Below, piece after piece: positions 7,622 to 17,381 of a stretch of 54,334 nucleotides of DNA. A program made the translations under genes and the position numbers. How positions within the stretch are numbered: the first letter of the stretch is position 1; every line of letters starts with the position of its first letter. Where the stretch lies: contig CALVGZ010000015.1 in NCBI GenBank assembly GCA_944327225.1, positions 1 to 54,334 on the forward strand, written 5' to 3'. The DNA comes from Candidatus Gastranaerophilales bacterium (lineage in GTDB: Bacteria; Cyanobacteriota; Vampirovibrionia; Gastranaerophilales; Gastranaerophilaceae). The notes under the pieces are model-generated. The model did no database searches. It saw only the letters and a list, made by a program, of their open reading frames with translations, and was not told the DNA's origin.

Positions 7622-8119
7622 ATGAATCAATATGTTAAGCAATATCAAAAGTCAAGTATAGAAACCGCTTCTCGTGAGCAGATTTTAATTATGCTTTATG
7701 ATGGAGCAATACAATTTCTAAATAAAGCTAAAATTTCCATGGAAAATCATGAAATAGAAGCTACTCATAATAATTTAATGGGGGCTCAAAATATTATTCA
7801 AGAGTTTATTAATTCGTTGGATAGAGAAGTTGCTCCACAACTAGCAGAGAATTTAACTGGTTTATATGAATATTTTATAAGAAGATTAGCCCATGCAAAT
7901 ATTAAAAAAGAAATTGAACCTATTGATGAGGTTTTGAAATATTTAAAAAATTTAAAAGCGACCTGGGAAAAAGCAATTTTAATTGCTCAGCAAGAATCTA
8001 AAGAAGAACTTTTAAAATCATCAGTTTCTTCAGATTATTATGATTCGGATGATGATGAAGATGATGATGATGATGAAGAAGATGTTAATAAGGAAGATGA
8101 CGACGAGGATTGGGAATAG
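7622..8119 (+). CDS. fliS: Flagellin export chaperone FliS with acidic tail
   Basis: 165 residues. Residues 1-125 match FliS closely: YQKSSIETASREQILIMLYDGAI at the start, then four helices. FliS binds newly made flagellin in the cytoplasm, stops premature polymerisation and hands it to the flagellar export gate. The family is usually about 125-135 residues. Here a run of Asp and Glu from about 137 to 165 extends the C-terminus. This tail is unusual and parallels the acidic linker in the FlaG-like neighbour. The start directly abuts the flaG stop. Confidence 0.92.
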   Translation: MNQYVKQYQKSSIETASREQILIMLYDGAIQFLNKAKISMENHEIEATHNNLMGAQNIIQEFINSLDREVAPQLAENLTGLYEYFIRRLAHANIKKEIEPIDEVLKYLKNLKATWEKAILIAQQESKEELLKSSVSSDYYDSDDDEDDDDDEEDVNKEDDDEDWE

Positions 8120-8496
8120 TGCTTAGTATTAATGATTTTAATCATTTAAAGCTTCTCTACGAGCAGTTTCATAAAATGAATTTGCATATTAAAAGTTTAA
8201 TTTTGGCAAATGACTGGGAAAGCGTGGATTTTGCTATTCAAGATAAAGAAAAATTGCAAAGAAAAATTCTTAGTTTTGAAAAACCTCATGTTGAAGAAAT
8301 AAAAAAGTGTCCCGAATTGTTGAATTTTAGAAAAAAATTAATTCAGCTTGAAAAAGATAATATTGAACTTGTTAAATCTTTAAGACAAAATATTTTGAAA
8401 GAAATATCAAATGTTAAATTGGCAAGAAAAATCTTGAATACTTACGAGCCTTCAACAAATAAAATTGTATCTACTTTTGAAGTAAAAGATGAGTAA
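8119..8496 (+). CDS. FliT/FlgN-like flagellar chaperone (putative)
   Basis: 125 residues, all predicted helix, with a central heptad pattern KLIQLEKDNIELVKSL. The size, all-helical make-up and position directly after fliS fit the small export chaperones FliT or FlgN, but there is no diagnostic motif, so this is inference from context. The GTG at 8119 overlaps the fliS TAG by one base and has GAGG ten bases upstream. A TTG at 8110 is possible but has no spaced ribosome site. Confidence 0.55.
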   Translation: MLSINDFNHLKLLYEQFHKMNLHIKSLILANDWESVDFAIQDKEKLQRKILSFEKPHVEEIKKCPELLNFRKKLIQLEKDNIELVKSLRQNILKEISNVKLARKILNTYEPSTNKIVSTFEVKDE

Positions 8497-8498
8497 TT

Positions 8499-10001
8499 TT
8501 ACTTTCTTAGATTTTTATAGCTAAATCCGGCATAAATTGCAACACCTATGGTTATCCAGATGAAAAACATGGCAACACTTGATGTCAGTTGCTTAAAAGA
8601 AAAAACCATAAGCCCCAAACAACACAATATTCCAAGAATTGGAAATAACGGCACAAACGGAACTTTAAAAGGTCTGTTTAGATTTGGTTCGGTTTTTCTT
8701 AGTACAATTACTGATACGCATATTGCTATAAAAGCTGTAAATGTCCCGTAATTGCATAGTTCCGCCGATATATTTAAGTCCATGAATAAACCGCACACTA
8801 TAATTACCAGTCCGACACAGCATGTCATTATATGGGGTGTTCTATATTTTCTGTGTATTGCTCTTAGTACTCTTGGTAAAAATTTATCTCTGCTCATTGC
8901 GTATAATATTCTCGTTGATGCTAAATGACATATAAGAAATACCGATGCTAAAGCACAAACTGCTGCAACAGAAATGAAACCTGCCATATAATCCTTGTTT
9001 ATTATGTGCAATGCAGCTGCAATTGGTGCTTGTATATTTATTGCGTTAATGGGGCAAATTCCTGTCAATACCAGTGCTACAAGAATATACAGAATTGTAC
9101 AAAATGACAATGTTCCAAGTATTGCAACAGGTAAATCTTTTTGGGGATTTTTTGTTTCTTCGGCAGCTGTTGAAACGGCATCAAAACCAATATATGCAAA
9201 AAATATGATAAATGCTCCCATTAATACGCCTTCTAATCCGTTTGGTGCAAATGGTATCCAATTTTCTGGTTTTACATAAAATGCTCCCACAATTATAAAA
9301 GACACTATCATTAAAAGATTTAGGCACACCATTATAGTTGCAAATCTTGTAGATTCTTTTATTCCTTTGATTAAAATTATTGTTGAAATTAGGGTTAATG
9401 CTACAACCGGCAGATTTATTGCAAATGGTATTGTATCAAACAAAAATGGCATTTTATCGTGTACATCAAGCCCGTATTTGTCGCACATAGTGTATATGGA
9501 GCGAAAATCAGATCTAAGCCATATCGGAAAGTTGACTATAAATAGCGGCAGATTTGATTTAAATCCTTTTAAAAGTTGCGTTAAATATCCGCACCAAGAA
9601 CTTCCCACCGTTATATTTCCTATAACATAATTTAACATTAGGACCCATCCGACTATCCATGATGCAAATTCTCCTAATGTAGCATAGGTGTACGTATACA
9701 CACTTCCTGAAACGGGAATAATTGAGGCAACTTCACTATAGCATAGTGCAGAAAATACACATGCTATGGCAGCAAGTATCATTGAAAATACTATTGCGGG
9801 CCCTGCACCAGTACTCTCCGGACCCCCTTGTATCGCTGTTCCTATTATAGTTAGAATTCCCGTTCCGACTACTGCACCAATTCCGATTATAAAGAGGTCA
9901 AAAGCATTAAGACTTTTTTTAAGTGAGCCTTTTTGTGCTCTTTCTATAAGTTCTTTTGTAGTTTTTCTGTTTATAAGATTTGTTGCAATTCTTTTAAACA
10001 T
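8499..10001 (-). CDS. APC-superfamily amino acid permease (CAT type), copy 2
   Basis: 500 residues with about 12-14 membrane helices. Characteristic segments include FDLFIIGIGAVVGTGIL in helix 1 (about 34-50), SALCYSEVASIIPVSGSVYTY around residue 85-105, and FFAYIGFDAVSTAAEETKNP around 268-287. These match cationic amino acid transporters of the YfnA/CAT group, which import amino acids by proton symport. The substrate cannot be read from sequence. It is closely related to the upstream gene, overlaps it by eight bases, and is the last gene of the aroF-glyQ operon. A tandem duplication is likely. Confidence 0.9.
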   Translation of the reverse strand: MFKRIATNLINRKTTKELIERAQKGSLKKSLNAFDLFIIGIGAVVGTGILTIIGTAIQGGPESTGAGPAIVFSMILAAIACVFSALCYSEVASIIPVSGSVYTYTYATLGEFASWIVGWVLMLNYVIGNITVGSSWCGYLTQLLKGFKSNLPLFIVNFPIWLRSDFRSIYTMCDKYGLDVHDKMPFLFDTIPFAINLPVVALTLISTIILIKGIKESTRFATIMVCLNLLMIVSFIIVGAFYVKPENWIPFAPNGLEGVLMGAFIIFFAYIGFDAVSTAAEETKNPQKDLPVAILGTLSFCTILYILVALVLTGICPINAINIQAPIAAALHIINKDYMAGFISVAAVCALASVFLICHLASTRILYAMSRDKFLPRVLRAIHRKYRTPHIMTCCVGLVIIVCGLFMDLNISAELCNYGTFTAFIAICVSVIVLRKTEPNLNRPFKVPFVPLFPILGILCCLGLMVFSFKQLTSSVAMFFIWITIGVAIYAGFSYKNLRK

Positions 10002-11592
10002 TATTTTCCTTATTGTTTTCTATTTGTAGTTTTCTTTGTTGTTTGTAACTATACATAAAGTAAAATGCAATTCCAATAATTACCCAAACAGGGAATAGAA
10101 CTCTTGATGTTTTCAAAAATTGCATAGAATATATCATTAGTCCGCCGCAACAAAATATTCCCATTAACGGTAGAAACGGTGAAAATGGCACTTTAAAAGG
10201 CCTTGGTCTGTTTGGGTCTGTTTTTCTTAAAATTAAAACTGCTACACAAACAATTATGAATGATGCAAAAGTTCCAAAGTTACACAGTTCCGCAGCTATT
10301 GAAATGTTTAAAAACAGCGAACCTAAAATGCAAATTATTCCCACAATTACTGTTAATAAATGTGGTGTTTTAAATTTTGGATGAAGAGTTTGCAATATTT
10401 TTGGCAAAAAGCCGTCTCTGCTCATCGCATACAATATTCTTGTTCCTGCCAACATTAAAACAAGCAAAACAGAAGTTAATCCTGTTAAAGCACCAATTGA
10501 AATTAATCCTGCTACCCAATTTTGCCCTACCATTGACATCGCACTTGCAATCGGGGCCTGTACATCAATTTTGTCTATTGGAACGACTCCCGTTAAAACT
10601 AATGCAACAAGGACATACACAATTGTGCATACTCCAAGTGAACCTATAATTCCTATCGGAAGATTTTTTTGTGGATTTTTTGTTTCTTCGGCAGCTGTTG
10701 CAATTGCATCAAAACCAATATATGCAAAAAATATTATAAATGCTCCCATAAATATGCCGTTTAGTCCGTTTGGTGCAAATGGTGTCCAATTTTCGGGTTT
10801 TATATAGAACATTCCAGTAAGTATGAATAAGCCTACTACTCCAAGTTTTATTGCAACCATTAAACCGGCCATTTTTGTAGATTCTTTCATTCCTTTTATT
10901 AGTGTTATAATTATGAACAAAGTTATACATATTCCGGGTATATTAACACAAATAGGTATTCCCATAAAGTGTGGAATCATAGTGTCTATATTGTCTGCCA
11001 GCATATTTTTTACTGTAGAGTAGTCATGAATCAGGTATACCGGCGGATTTACAATGCAATCCGGTAAGAATTTTGAAAATCCTTTTATAAATTGCATGAA
11101 GTATCCGCTCCAAGCACTGACAACAGCTATATACCCAACTAAATATTCCAACATTAATACCCAACCGATTAGCCATGCCATAAATTCACCCATTGTGGCG
11201 TATGTGTACAAATAAGCACTTCCTGCAGCGGGAATCATTGATGCAAATTCAGAATAGCAAAGTGCACTAAAAACACAAGCTAGTGACGCTAGTATCATCG
11301 ATATAATTAGACCCGGGCCAGCTCCGAGCGATTCTGCTGAGCCTGCGGCAGCTATTCCGACAACGGTAAAAATGCCGCTCCCTATTATTGCACCAACTCC
11401 AAGTACAATTAAATCAAAGGCACCAAGTGATTTTTTAAGTCCTGCAGATTTAGCTTCTTCAATCATACTGTCAGGATTTTTAAGCGTTAGAAGATTTTTT
11501 ACAAATCTTGTTATTGCTCCGATTTCAGCTGTTTGCACTGAATTGGTTAAACCTAATTCATTTTCTTTTCCATTGTTTAAATCGTTGTTCAT
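9994..11592 (-). CDS. APC-superfamily amino acid permease (CAT type), copy 1
   Basis: 532 residues with the same layout as the next gene, including FDLIVLGVGAIIGSGIF, SALCYSEFASMIPAAGSAYLY and FFAYIGFDAIATAAEETKNP, plus a longer cytoplasmic N-terminus of about 25 residues. It belongs to the CAT/YfnA group of amino acid importers. The start has AGAGG four bases upstream. It begins 13 bases after glyQ and overlaps the second permease by eight bases. The two copies are alike through their whole length but clearly diverged, which suggests an old duplication with a possible substrate split. Confidence 0.9.
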   Translation of the reverse strand: MNNDLNNGKENELGLTNSVQTAEIGAITRFVKNLLTLKNPDSMIEEAKSAGLKKSLGAFDLIVLGVGAIIGSGIFTVVGIAAAGSAESLGAGPGLIISMILASLACVFSALCYSEFASMIPAAGSAYLYTYATMGEFMAWLIGWVLMLEYLVGYIAVVSAWSGYFMQFIKGFSKFLPDCIVNPPVYLIHDYSTVKNMLADNIDTMIPHFMGIPICVNIPGICITLFIIITLIKGMKESTKMAGLMVAIKLGVVGLFILTGMFYIKPENWTPFAPNGLNGIFMGAFIIFFAYIGFDAIATAAEETKNPQKNLPIGIIGSLGVCTIVYVLVALVLTGVVPIDKIDVQAPIASAMSMVGQNWVAGLISIGALTGLTSVLLVLMLAGTRILYAMSRDGFLPKILQTLHPKFKTPHLLTVIVGIICILGSLFLNISIAAELCNFGTFASFIIVCVAVLILRKTDPNRPRPFKVPFSPFLPLMGIFCCGGLMIYSMQFLKTSRVLFPVWVIIGIAFYFMYSYKQQRKLQIENNKENNV

Positions 11593-11605
11593 TTGCCTCT
11601 TTCTG

Positions 11606-12481
11606 CTATTTTTTAATTAACGGGAAGCCCATTGCTTCTCTTTGTTTTACATATAATTCTGCTACTTTTGAAGCAAGTGTTCTAACTCTTGCTATGTAGT
11701 TAATTCTTTCATCCTTGCTTATTACCCCTCTTGCATCAAGAAGGTTGAATGTGTGCGAGCATTTTAATACCCAATCGTAAGCCGGTAGAACAATGCCTGC
11801 TTCCATGCAACTCATGGCTTCTTTTGAAGCCAAATCAAATAATTCAAATAACCTTTCGGGAGACGAGATCTCGAAATTATATTTTGATTGCTCGATTTCA
11901 TTTTGGAGATATATATCTCCGTATTTAAGTTTTTCATTCCATTTAATTTCAAAAACACTGTCTTTATTTTGGAGATACATTGCTATTCTTTCAAGTCCGT
12001 ATGTTATTTCAAGTACAACAGGCTTAACTTCAATGCCACCTACTTGTTGGAAATATGTAAATTGAGTGATTTCCATTCCGTCAAGCCAAACTTCCCAACC
12101 GACCCCTGCTGCTCCCAGTGTTGGAGATTCCCAGTTATCTTCGACAAAACGTACGTCATGTTTGTTTAAATCAATACCCATCGCACTCAACGAATTTAAG
12201 TATAAATCCTGTGCGTTATCGGGAGATGGTTTAAGTATTACCTGATATTGAAAGTAATGCCCAAGCCTGTTTGGATTTTCTCCGTATCTGGCATCAGTTG
12301 GTCTTCTGCAAGGTTCTACCATTGCACAATCAAACGGTTCAGGTCCTAAGGCTCTTAAAAAAGTTGCCGGATTCATGGTGCTTGCACCTTTTTCAATATC
12401 GTAGGGCTGTTGTATAACACAGCCATTGTCAGACCAATATTTTGATAAATTTAGTATTAATTCTTGAAATGTTAAAGCCAT
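11606..12481 (-). CDS. glyQ: Glycine-tRNA ligase, alpha subunit
   Basis: 291 residues, a normal length. The alpha subunit of the bacterial alpha2-beta2 enzyme holds the class II catalytic core that activates glycine. Family segments are plain: [18 protein letters not shown] at the N-terminus, [12 protein letters not shown]-like [12 protein letters not shown] near residue 31, [18 protein letters not shown] near 56, and [21 protein letters not shown] near 125. The beta subunit gene glyS, usually next door, is not in this window; the next genes are two permeases. It lies eight bases after aroF. Confidence 0.97.
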   Translation of the reverse strand: MALTFQELILNLSKYWSDNGCVIQQPYDIEKGASTMNPATFLRALGPEPFDCAMVEPCRRPTDARYGENPNRLGHYFQYQVILKPSPDNAQDLYLNSLSAMGIDLNKHDVRFVEDNWESPTLGAAGVGWEVWLDGMEITQFTYFQQVGGIEVKPVVLEITYGLERIAMYLQNKDSVFEIKWNEKLKYGDIYLQNEIEQSKYNFEISSPERLFELFDLASKEAMSCMEAGIVLPAYDWVLKCSHTFNLLDARGVISKDERINYIARVRTLASKVAELYVKQREAMGFPLIKK

Positions 12482-12489
12482 CTTTCCTC

Positions 12490-13527
12490 TTATTTACTGT
12501 TTTTGTTGTCGTAGTCTATTCTTCCGATTAGCTTGTTTAACGCTTTTGCGGTTTCTTTAAATTGCTCAATGTTTAAGCTTTGAGCTCCGTCACACATTGC
12601 ATTGTCCGGATCATGATGTACTTCAAACATTAATCCGTGTGCTCCTGCGACAAGTGCAGCTTTTCCCATCGGCTCTATTAAATATCTTTTGCCTGTTCCG
12701 TGAGACGGGTCAACTATTATAGGTAAATGAGAATACTTTTTAATTATAGGTACTGCTGCTATGTCAAGTACATTTCTTGAAAATTGTGTATCAAATCCTT
12801 TAACACCTCTTTCGCAGAGTATTACATTAGGATTTCCGTTTGAAACCACATATTCGGCAGCAAGTAAAAATTCTTTTATTGTGGCCGCCGGCCCTCTTTT
12901 AATCATAACAGGCTTTTTTATTCTTCCCAGTGCTTTTAAAAGTTTAAAATTTTGCATATTTCTTGCACCAACTTGTAAAATATCGGCGTATTTGCACAAC
13001 AATGAAATATCCATCGTGTCCATGACTTCTGTTACAACAAGTAAACCGGTTTTTTCTCTGGCTTGAGCAAGATATTGAAGCCCCTTTTCTTCCAGTCCCT
13101 GAAAATCATAAGGGCTTGTTCTTGGTTTAAAAGCACCGCCTCTTAAGAATTGGCAACCCATTTCTTTTGCGGCGATTGCAACTTTTAGTAGTCCTTCAAA
13201 GTCTTTTTCAACAGAACAAGGACCAACCATCAATACGGGTCTTTCGAGTCCGCCAATTTTAACTCCGTTAGGGAATTTTATAATTGTATCTTCAGGATGT
13301 GCTATTCTTGAAACAAGCTTATAAGGCTCTTGGATTTTTTTGACTTCCCTAACTCCTTCTAGTGCTGCTATGTTTTCAGAGTTTAAATCTTTTTTGTCTC
13401 CTATAACAGCTACTACATTTAGCAATTCACCGTTGTTGACTTGTGCTTTGAGTCCCCTGTCTTCTATGTATTTTACTACTTTATTTAGTTGATCAATTGT
13501 TGCATTATGCTCCATTACGATAATCAT
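12490..13527 (-). CDS. aroF: 3-deoxy-7-phosphoheptulonate synthase (DAHP synthase, type I beta)
   Basis: 345 residues. It makes DAHP from phosphoenolpyruvate and erythrose 4-phosphate, the first step of aromatic amino acid synthesis. Residues 1-70 are the ferredoxin-like regulatory domain seen in Thermotoga-type enzymes. The barrel follows, with GPCSVE near 102, [16 protein letters not shown] near 129, and DPSHGTGKR near 268. The regulatory domain usually confers feedback inhibition by tyrosine or phenylalanine. It is the first gene of a four-gene operon with glyQ and two permeases. GGAG lies eleven bases upstream of the start. Confidence 0.95.
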   Translation of the reverse strand: MIIVMEHNATIDQLNKVVKYIEDRGLKAQVNNGELLNVVAVIGDKKDLNSENIAALEGVREVKKIQEPYKLVSRIAHPEDTIIKFPNGVKIGGLERPVLMVGPCSVEKDFEGLLKVAIAAKEMGCQFLRGGAFKPRTSPYDFQGLEEKGLQYLAQAREKTGLLVVTEVMDTMDISLLCKYADILQVGARNMQNFKLLKALGRIKKPVMIKRGPAATIKEFLLAAEYVVSNGNPNVILCERGVKGFDTQFSRNVLDIAAVPIIKKYSHLPIIVDPSHGTGKRYLIEPMGKAALVAGAHGLMFEVHHDPDNAMCDGAQSLNIEQFKETAKALNKLIGRIDYDNKNSK

Positions 13528-13639
13528 TTGTAACTATTCTCCAATCTAAAATGTGAATATTGCATTTAAAATTCAATCACAAATATGGTTTAATGTACAC
13601 CTGTTATTAAGAAATGTTGTTTTATGTTATTATTTTTTT

Positions 13640-14128
13640 ATGTTAAAAACACGAGTTACTATATATACAGATGGTGCATGTGCAAATAATCCAGGAAAAG
13701 GCGGATATGGTGCAATATTGTTTTTTGAGGATTCGCAAGGCGTAGTACATGAAAAAAGAATATCAAAAGGCTTTAAATTAACAACAAATAACAGAATGGA
13801 ACTTCTTGCCGTTATAGATTCTTTAAGTCTTTTAAAAAAACCATGTGAAGTCAAATTGTATTTAGATTCTAAATATGTCGCTGATGCTATAAATCAAAAA
13901 TGGCTTGATAATTGGGTGTTAAAAAACTGGAAATTAAATACTTCAAATCCTGTAAAAAATATTGACTTGTGGAAGAAACTTTTAGAAGTTAAAAAACCGC
14001 ATGATATTCAATTTATTTGGGTTAAAGGTCATTCTTCAAATAAATACAATGAATTATGTGATAAATTAGCGGTTGAAGCCCGTTGTTCATCCGAGCTTTT
14101 TGATGATGTTGGTTTTTTAGTACAATAA
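13640..14128 (+). CDS. rnhA: Ribonuclease HI
   Basis: 162 residues from the ATG at 13640, close to the usual 155. It cleaves the RNA strand of RNA-DNA hybrids. All catalytic residues are present: D11 in YTDGAC, E54 in NRMEL, D76 in YLDSKYV and D141 in CDKLA, with the helper histidine in WVKGHSSNKYNE at 131. A longer frame extends upstream to 13553 but adds residues with no match to the family. No strong ribosome site precedes 13640, and the upstream sequence is T-rich. The gene is transcribed divergently from aroF. Confidence 0.93.
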   Translation: MLKTRVTIYTDGACANNPGKGGYGAILFFEDSQGVVHEKRISKGFKLTTNNRMELLAVIDSLSLLKKPCEVKLYLDSKYVADAINQKWLDNWVLKNWKLNTSNPVKNIDLWKKLLEVKKPHDIQFIWVKGHSSNKYNELCDKLAVEARCSSELFDDVGFLVQ

Positions 14129-14326
14129 CCTTCTGGCATCTGTACATGGCATTGCTGTTGTGTGAATTACAAAGTCATTTAGAGGTTGAAGATGCCTAAT
14201 CATAAAGTCTTTATTTTTAATTTTTTCATAGCAAATTGTGGAGTCAAATTCTTGCGAAAAATACTCGGTTAAATTGTTCTCCAATGGGGTTTTTGCGTAA
14301 TCTTTAAGTAGTTTTACAATTTCCAT
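14117..14326 (-). CDS. Small protein of unknown function, 69 residues
   Basis: A soluble, mixed-charge protein with no signal peptide, membrane helix or motif that I recognise. It contains the stretch DFVIHTTAMPCTDARRLLY at its C-terminus. Its end overlaps the 3' end of rnhA by 12 bases on the opposite strand. The amino-acid composition looks like real coding sequence, but only a weak ribosome site is seen. Function cannot be stated. Confidence 0.5.
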   Translation of the reverse strand: MEIVKLLKDYAKTPLENNLTEYFSQEFDSTICYEKIKNKDFMIRHLQPLNDFVIHTTAMPCTDARRLLY

Positions 14327-14389
14327 TACATTTATATTAATCCACCAAATGGAGTATTTTATTTAAAATAATGAAAATTTTTACATATC

Positions 14390-15358
14390 TTAATTTAAAA
14401 ATTCTTTATTTATTTCAAGCTCGTTTAATTTTTTACCTTGTTTTTTGCTTGTTGCTTCAATTCCCATTTTTTTAAGTTCTTGTGTTATTTTAAAAATTTT
14501 ATTTTCCGAGGTTATTTTTTCAAATTCCTTGTTAAATAATTCGTTACTTTCATTTATTTGTTGTTTTATTTTATAGAGATTTTGTGAATGTTTTGCAATA
14601 AGTTCATATATTATTTCGGCTGCATTGACTATTTTTTGCAGATTTTTTTCTTGTTTTTCCTGACTCCATAACATTTTTGTTAGCCTAATAGCCGTTAATA
14701 CAGACGAATTTCCGACTATGATTATATTTTTTTCGTTTGCATTTTTTATAACGGATAAAAAGTCGATATCAGTGTATATTTCTGTTATTACCGGCTCCAG
14801 TGGTATATACATCAATACAAAATCGGGTTGATTTATATTTATTGCATTTTCATATTTTTTATTTGCTAAGTTATTAATTGTTGCGTTTAAGTCTTTTATA
14901 AATTCATTTTTTTGGGTATTATCATTTTTGTATTCTAGGTATTTTTCTAAATTTACTTTGCAATCTATTATTATAGATTTTTCGTTCGGAAGTTTTATTA
15001 AAAAATCCGGTTTTATTTTTCTGTCGTCTGAGTTTATTGAGTTTATTTGTTTTATATAATCTACATTTTCTGTGGGATAACAAATCTTTATGATATTTTC
15101 AAGACAATTTTCACCAAATTGTCCTTTAAGATTTTGATTTGTTGTCAGTGTTTTAGCCAGCTTAGAGGCTTCTTGCATTGTAGATGCTATTTCGTTTGTA
15201 TTTAGTATATTTTGTAATTTATATTCATCTATGGTTTTTTTTAATTCATTTAGCGTTAAAATCAGTGTATCGTCTTTTTTTCTTACTTTTAAGAAAAAAA
15301 AGGATGACATTACACCCAATATAAATATTATTAAATATATAATCAATTCACTATTCAT
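14390..15358 (-). CDS. rmuC: RmuC-family DNA recombination protein
   Basis: 322 residues. One N-terminal membrane helix (about 4-23) is followed by a coiled coil and the RmuC core: LKGQFGENCLENII at about 76-89, KPDFLIKLPNEKSIIIDCKVNLEKY at about 118-142, and a later conserved stretch ending NIIIVGNSSVLTAIRLTKMLW. The core has a restriction-endonuclease-like fold (E, then D...K). RmuC limits inverted-repeat recombination in E. coli; the biochemical activity is little known. The protein is shorter than the E. coli form, mainly in the coiled coil. Confidence 0.9.
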   Translation of the reverse strand: MNSELIIYLIIFILGVMSSFFFLKVRKKDDTLILTLNELKKTIDEYKLQNILNTNEIASTMQEASKLAKTLTTNQNLKGQFGENCLENIIKICYPTENVDYIKQINSINSDDRKIKPDFLIKLPNEKSIIIDCKVNLEKYLEYKNDNTQKNEFIKDLNATINNLANKKYENAININQPDFVLMYIPLEPVITEIYTDIDFLSVIKNANEKNIIIVGNSSVLTAIRLTKMLWSQEKQEKNLQKIVNAAEIIYELIAKHSQNLYKIKQQINESNELFNKEFEKITSENKIFKITQELKKMGIEATSKKQGKKLNELEINKEFLN

Positions 15359-15457
15359 TTTTACTCCGGATTTTTTTGAATTATAACTTTTTTAAATTTA
15401 TTTTGCAATTTTGTATTCTTTAAATACAATGTTGTATAGGTTGACAAGGAGATTATT

Positions 15458-15871
15458 TTGTTAAAGAAATTTACATATTTGAGTTTATTTTTATTATTTA
15501 TTTCATTAAGTGCCAAGGCTATTGATTGGGTTGATTTGACTACTCCTTTGGGAAAATCTGTTGCTCTTGATAAAGACAGTATCATAGAAGCTGATGGAAA
15601 TTATTTTTATAATATAAAGTACAAAAATGCTCATAATTCTAATTATACGGTTGTTACAATACAATCTGGAATATTGCATCCGTTTTCATCTCGAATAAAG
15701 TTTTATTCTCTTGATGAATATGTTTCTTTAAAAGGTGATTATAAAAATATTGCATTAAATAAAACGACGAGTCTTGAAGCAGTGACTTATGATTCAGTTG
15801 TCGGTACTTGTTATAGAGAAGTAAAAAATATTAAACGTACTCAAAATATTCCTTCGATTACGTTAAAATAG
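15458..15871 (+). CDS. Exported protein resembling surface-adhesin E
   Basis: 137 residues from a TTG start, chosen because AAGGAG lies about six bases upstream. Residues 1-21 are a clear signal peptide ending AKA before IDWVDL. The mature part has the layout of adhesin-E-like proteins: W..L..P.G..V.LD..SI, then beta strands NYFYNIKYKN, and a late Cys-containing strand VVGTCYREVKNI. Some relatives sit on the outer surface, but the function here is unknown. The next gene starts two bases after the stop, so it leads a three-gene operon. Confidence 0.65.
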   Translation: MLKKFTYLSLFLLFISLSAKAIDWVDLTTPLGKSVALDKDSIIEADGNYFYNIKYKNAHNSNYTVVTIQSGILHPFSSRIKFYSLDEYVSLKGDYKNIALNKTTSLEAVTYDSVVGTCYREVKNIKRTQNIPSITLK

Positions 15872-15872
15872 C

Positions 15873-17381
15873 ATGAATAAAAATATTCAAACAGCTTTAA
15901 TAATTGGTGCAGGTCCTTCAGGATTGGCTTTGGCGTACGAGTTAATTAAAAATAATTCAGGTATTCGACCCATAATTATTGAAAAATTGGGTTGTGTCGG
16001 CGGTTTATCCCGTACTGTTTATGACGGAAATTTGGGGGTAGATATCGGCGGTCATCGTTTGTTTACTAAAAATAAATATATTCAAGGTATTTGGGATAGT
16101 TTTTTGCCTGTTCAAAATGCTCCTTCTGTCGATGATTTGTATTGCGAAAGGGATGTTAAATACCCGAAAAATGGTAAAGATCCAAATAAAGAAGATGATG
16201 TAATGCTTATAAGAAAAAGATATTCAACAATTATTCATAATGGAAAAACTTTTGAATATCCTATTAAGCTCAATTTTGAAACATTATCCAATCTTGGATT
16301 TAAGACTTCTTTTTGTGCGGGGTTAAGTTATATTAAAAGTCTTTTTTGTAAAAGAAAAGAAAATAGCCTTGAAGATTTTTTAATTAACAGATTTGGACAA
16401 GTTTTGTATGATACTTTTTTTAAATCTTATACGAAGAAGGTTTGGGGGCTGGATGCTTCTTGTATCTCCAGTTGCTGGGGGCATCAAAGAATCAGGAAAT
16501 TATCTTTATTTAAAACGATATTTAACGCATTATTTTCTAAAATAAATTTTTTAAAATTCTCTAAGGAAACCTCTTTAATTGATGAATTTTATTATCCTAA
16601 ATTTGGTTGTTCGCAACTTTGGGAAAAAATGGCCGATTACATTGTGAATAACGGAGGTGAAATAATTTTAAATTCTGAATTTGTTGACTTTTCTGTTGAC
16701 GAAGATAAAATTATTTCACTGAGATATAAAAACAATAATGAAATTCAAGAGATTTATGCTAAGTATTTTATTTCATCCATTCCTATTTCAGATTTAATAA
16801 AAGGTGTTGATGCACCATACGACCTTAAACAAAATGCTATTAATTTGCCTTATAGGGATTATATTCTTGTTAGTTTTTATACTAATGATTTTTATTTAAA
16901 AAATAAAACCGATTATAAAACTGTAAACAATATTGCTCCGGAATGTTGGATATATTTACAGGAAAAAGATGCTATCGCTTCCAGAATTCAAATTATGAAT
17001 AACTGGTCTCCGTATTTAGTTGGTGATTTCAGAAAAAATTATTTAATTTCGCTTGAATATTTTGTAAATGAAAATGATACGTTGTGGAATATGTCTGATG
17101 GCGAGTTGGTTGAAATTGCATCTTTGGAATGTGAAAAATATAATTTATTTAAAAGAAAAAATATATTAAAGTCGGATGTGTTAAGGGAAAAGAAAGCGTA
17201 CCCTGCGTATTGGGGAAGTTATAATGAGCTTAGTACAATAAAAGAATTTTTGAGCAGTTTTAAAAATTTGTATCTTATAGGAAGAAACGGACAACATTGT
17301 TATAATAATATGGATGAAGCAATGTTGTCCGGAATAAATGTTGCAAGAAAGATTATGGGCGGATTAAATAATGAAAAATAA
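15873..17381 (+). CDS. FAD-dependent oxidoreductase, UDP-galactopyranose-mutase/amine-oxidase-like
   Basis: 502 residues. The FAD motif GAGPSGLALAYEL is at about 12-24, and GGLSRTV and DIGGHRLFT follow as in protoporphyrinogen-oxidase-like and UDP-galactopyranose-mutase-like proteins. A central segment FKSYTKKVWGLD around residue 188 matches the KY..KVWG motif of that group. A C-terminal FAD contact lies near YNNMDEAMLSG. Relatives often sit in surface-glycan loci, so a sugar-modifying role is possible, but the substrate is unknown. It starts two bases after the adhesin-like gene and overlaps the next gene by 11 bases. Confidence 0.75.
   Translation: MNKNIQTALIIGAGPSGLALAYELIKNNSGIRPIIIEKLGCVGGLSRTVYDGNLGVDIGGHRLFTKNKYIQGIWDSFLPVQNAPSVDDLYCERDVKYPKNGKDPNKEDDVMLIRKRYSTIIHNGKTFEYPIKLNFETLSNLGFKTSFCAGLSYIKSLFCKRKENSLEDFLINRFGQVLYDTFFKSYTKKVWGLDASCISSCWGHQRIRKLSLFKTIFNALFSKINFLKFSKETSLIDEFYYPKFGCSQLWEKMADYIVNNGGEIILNSEFVDFSVDEDKIISLRYKNNNEIQEIYAKYFISSIPISDLIKGVDAPYDLKQNAINLPYRDYILVSFYTNDFYLKNKTDYKTVNNIAPECWIYLQEKDAIASRIQIMNNWSPYLVGDFRKNYLISLEYFVNENDTLWNMSDGELVEIASLECEKYNLFKRKNILKSDVLREKKAYPAYWGSYNELSTIKEFLSSFKNLYLIGRNGQHCYNNMDEAMLSGINVARKIMGGLNNEK

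Noticed and set aside
13528-13639. A T-box or riboswitch upstream of aroF or glyQ
   Set aside because: The gap before glyQ is eight bases, and the aroF leader of about 110 bases shows no T-box motif or conserved aptamer I recognise.
15361-15585. A 74-residue minus-strand frame overlapping the adhesin-like gene
   Set aside because: It is antisense to a gene with a signal peptide and good ribosome site, and has no such features itself.
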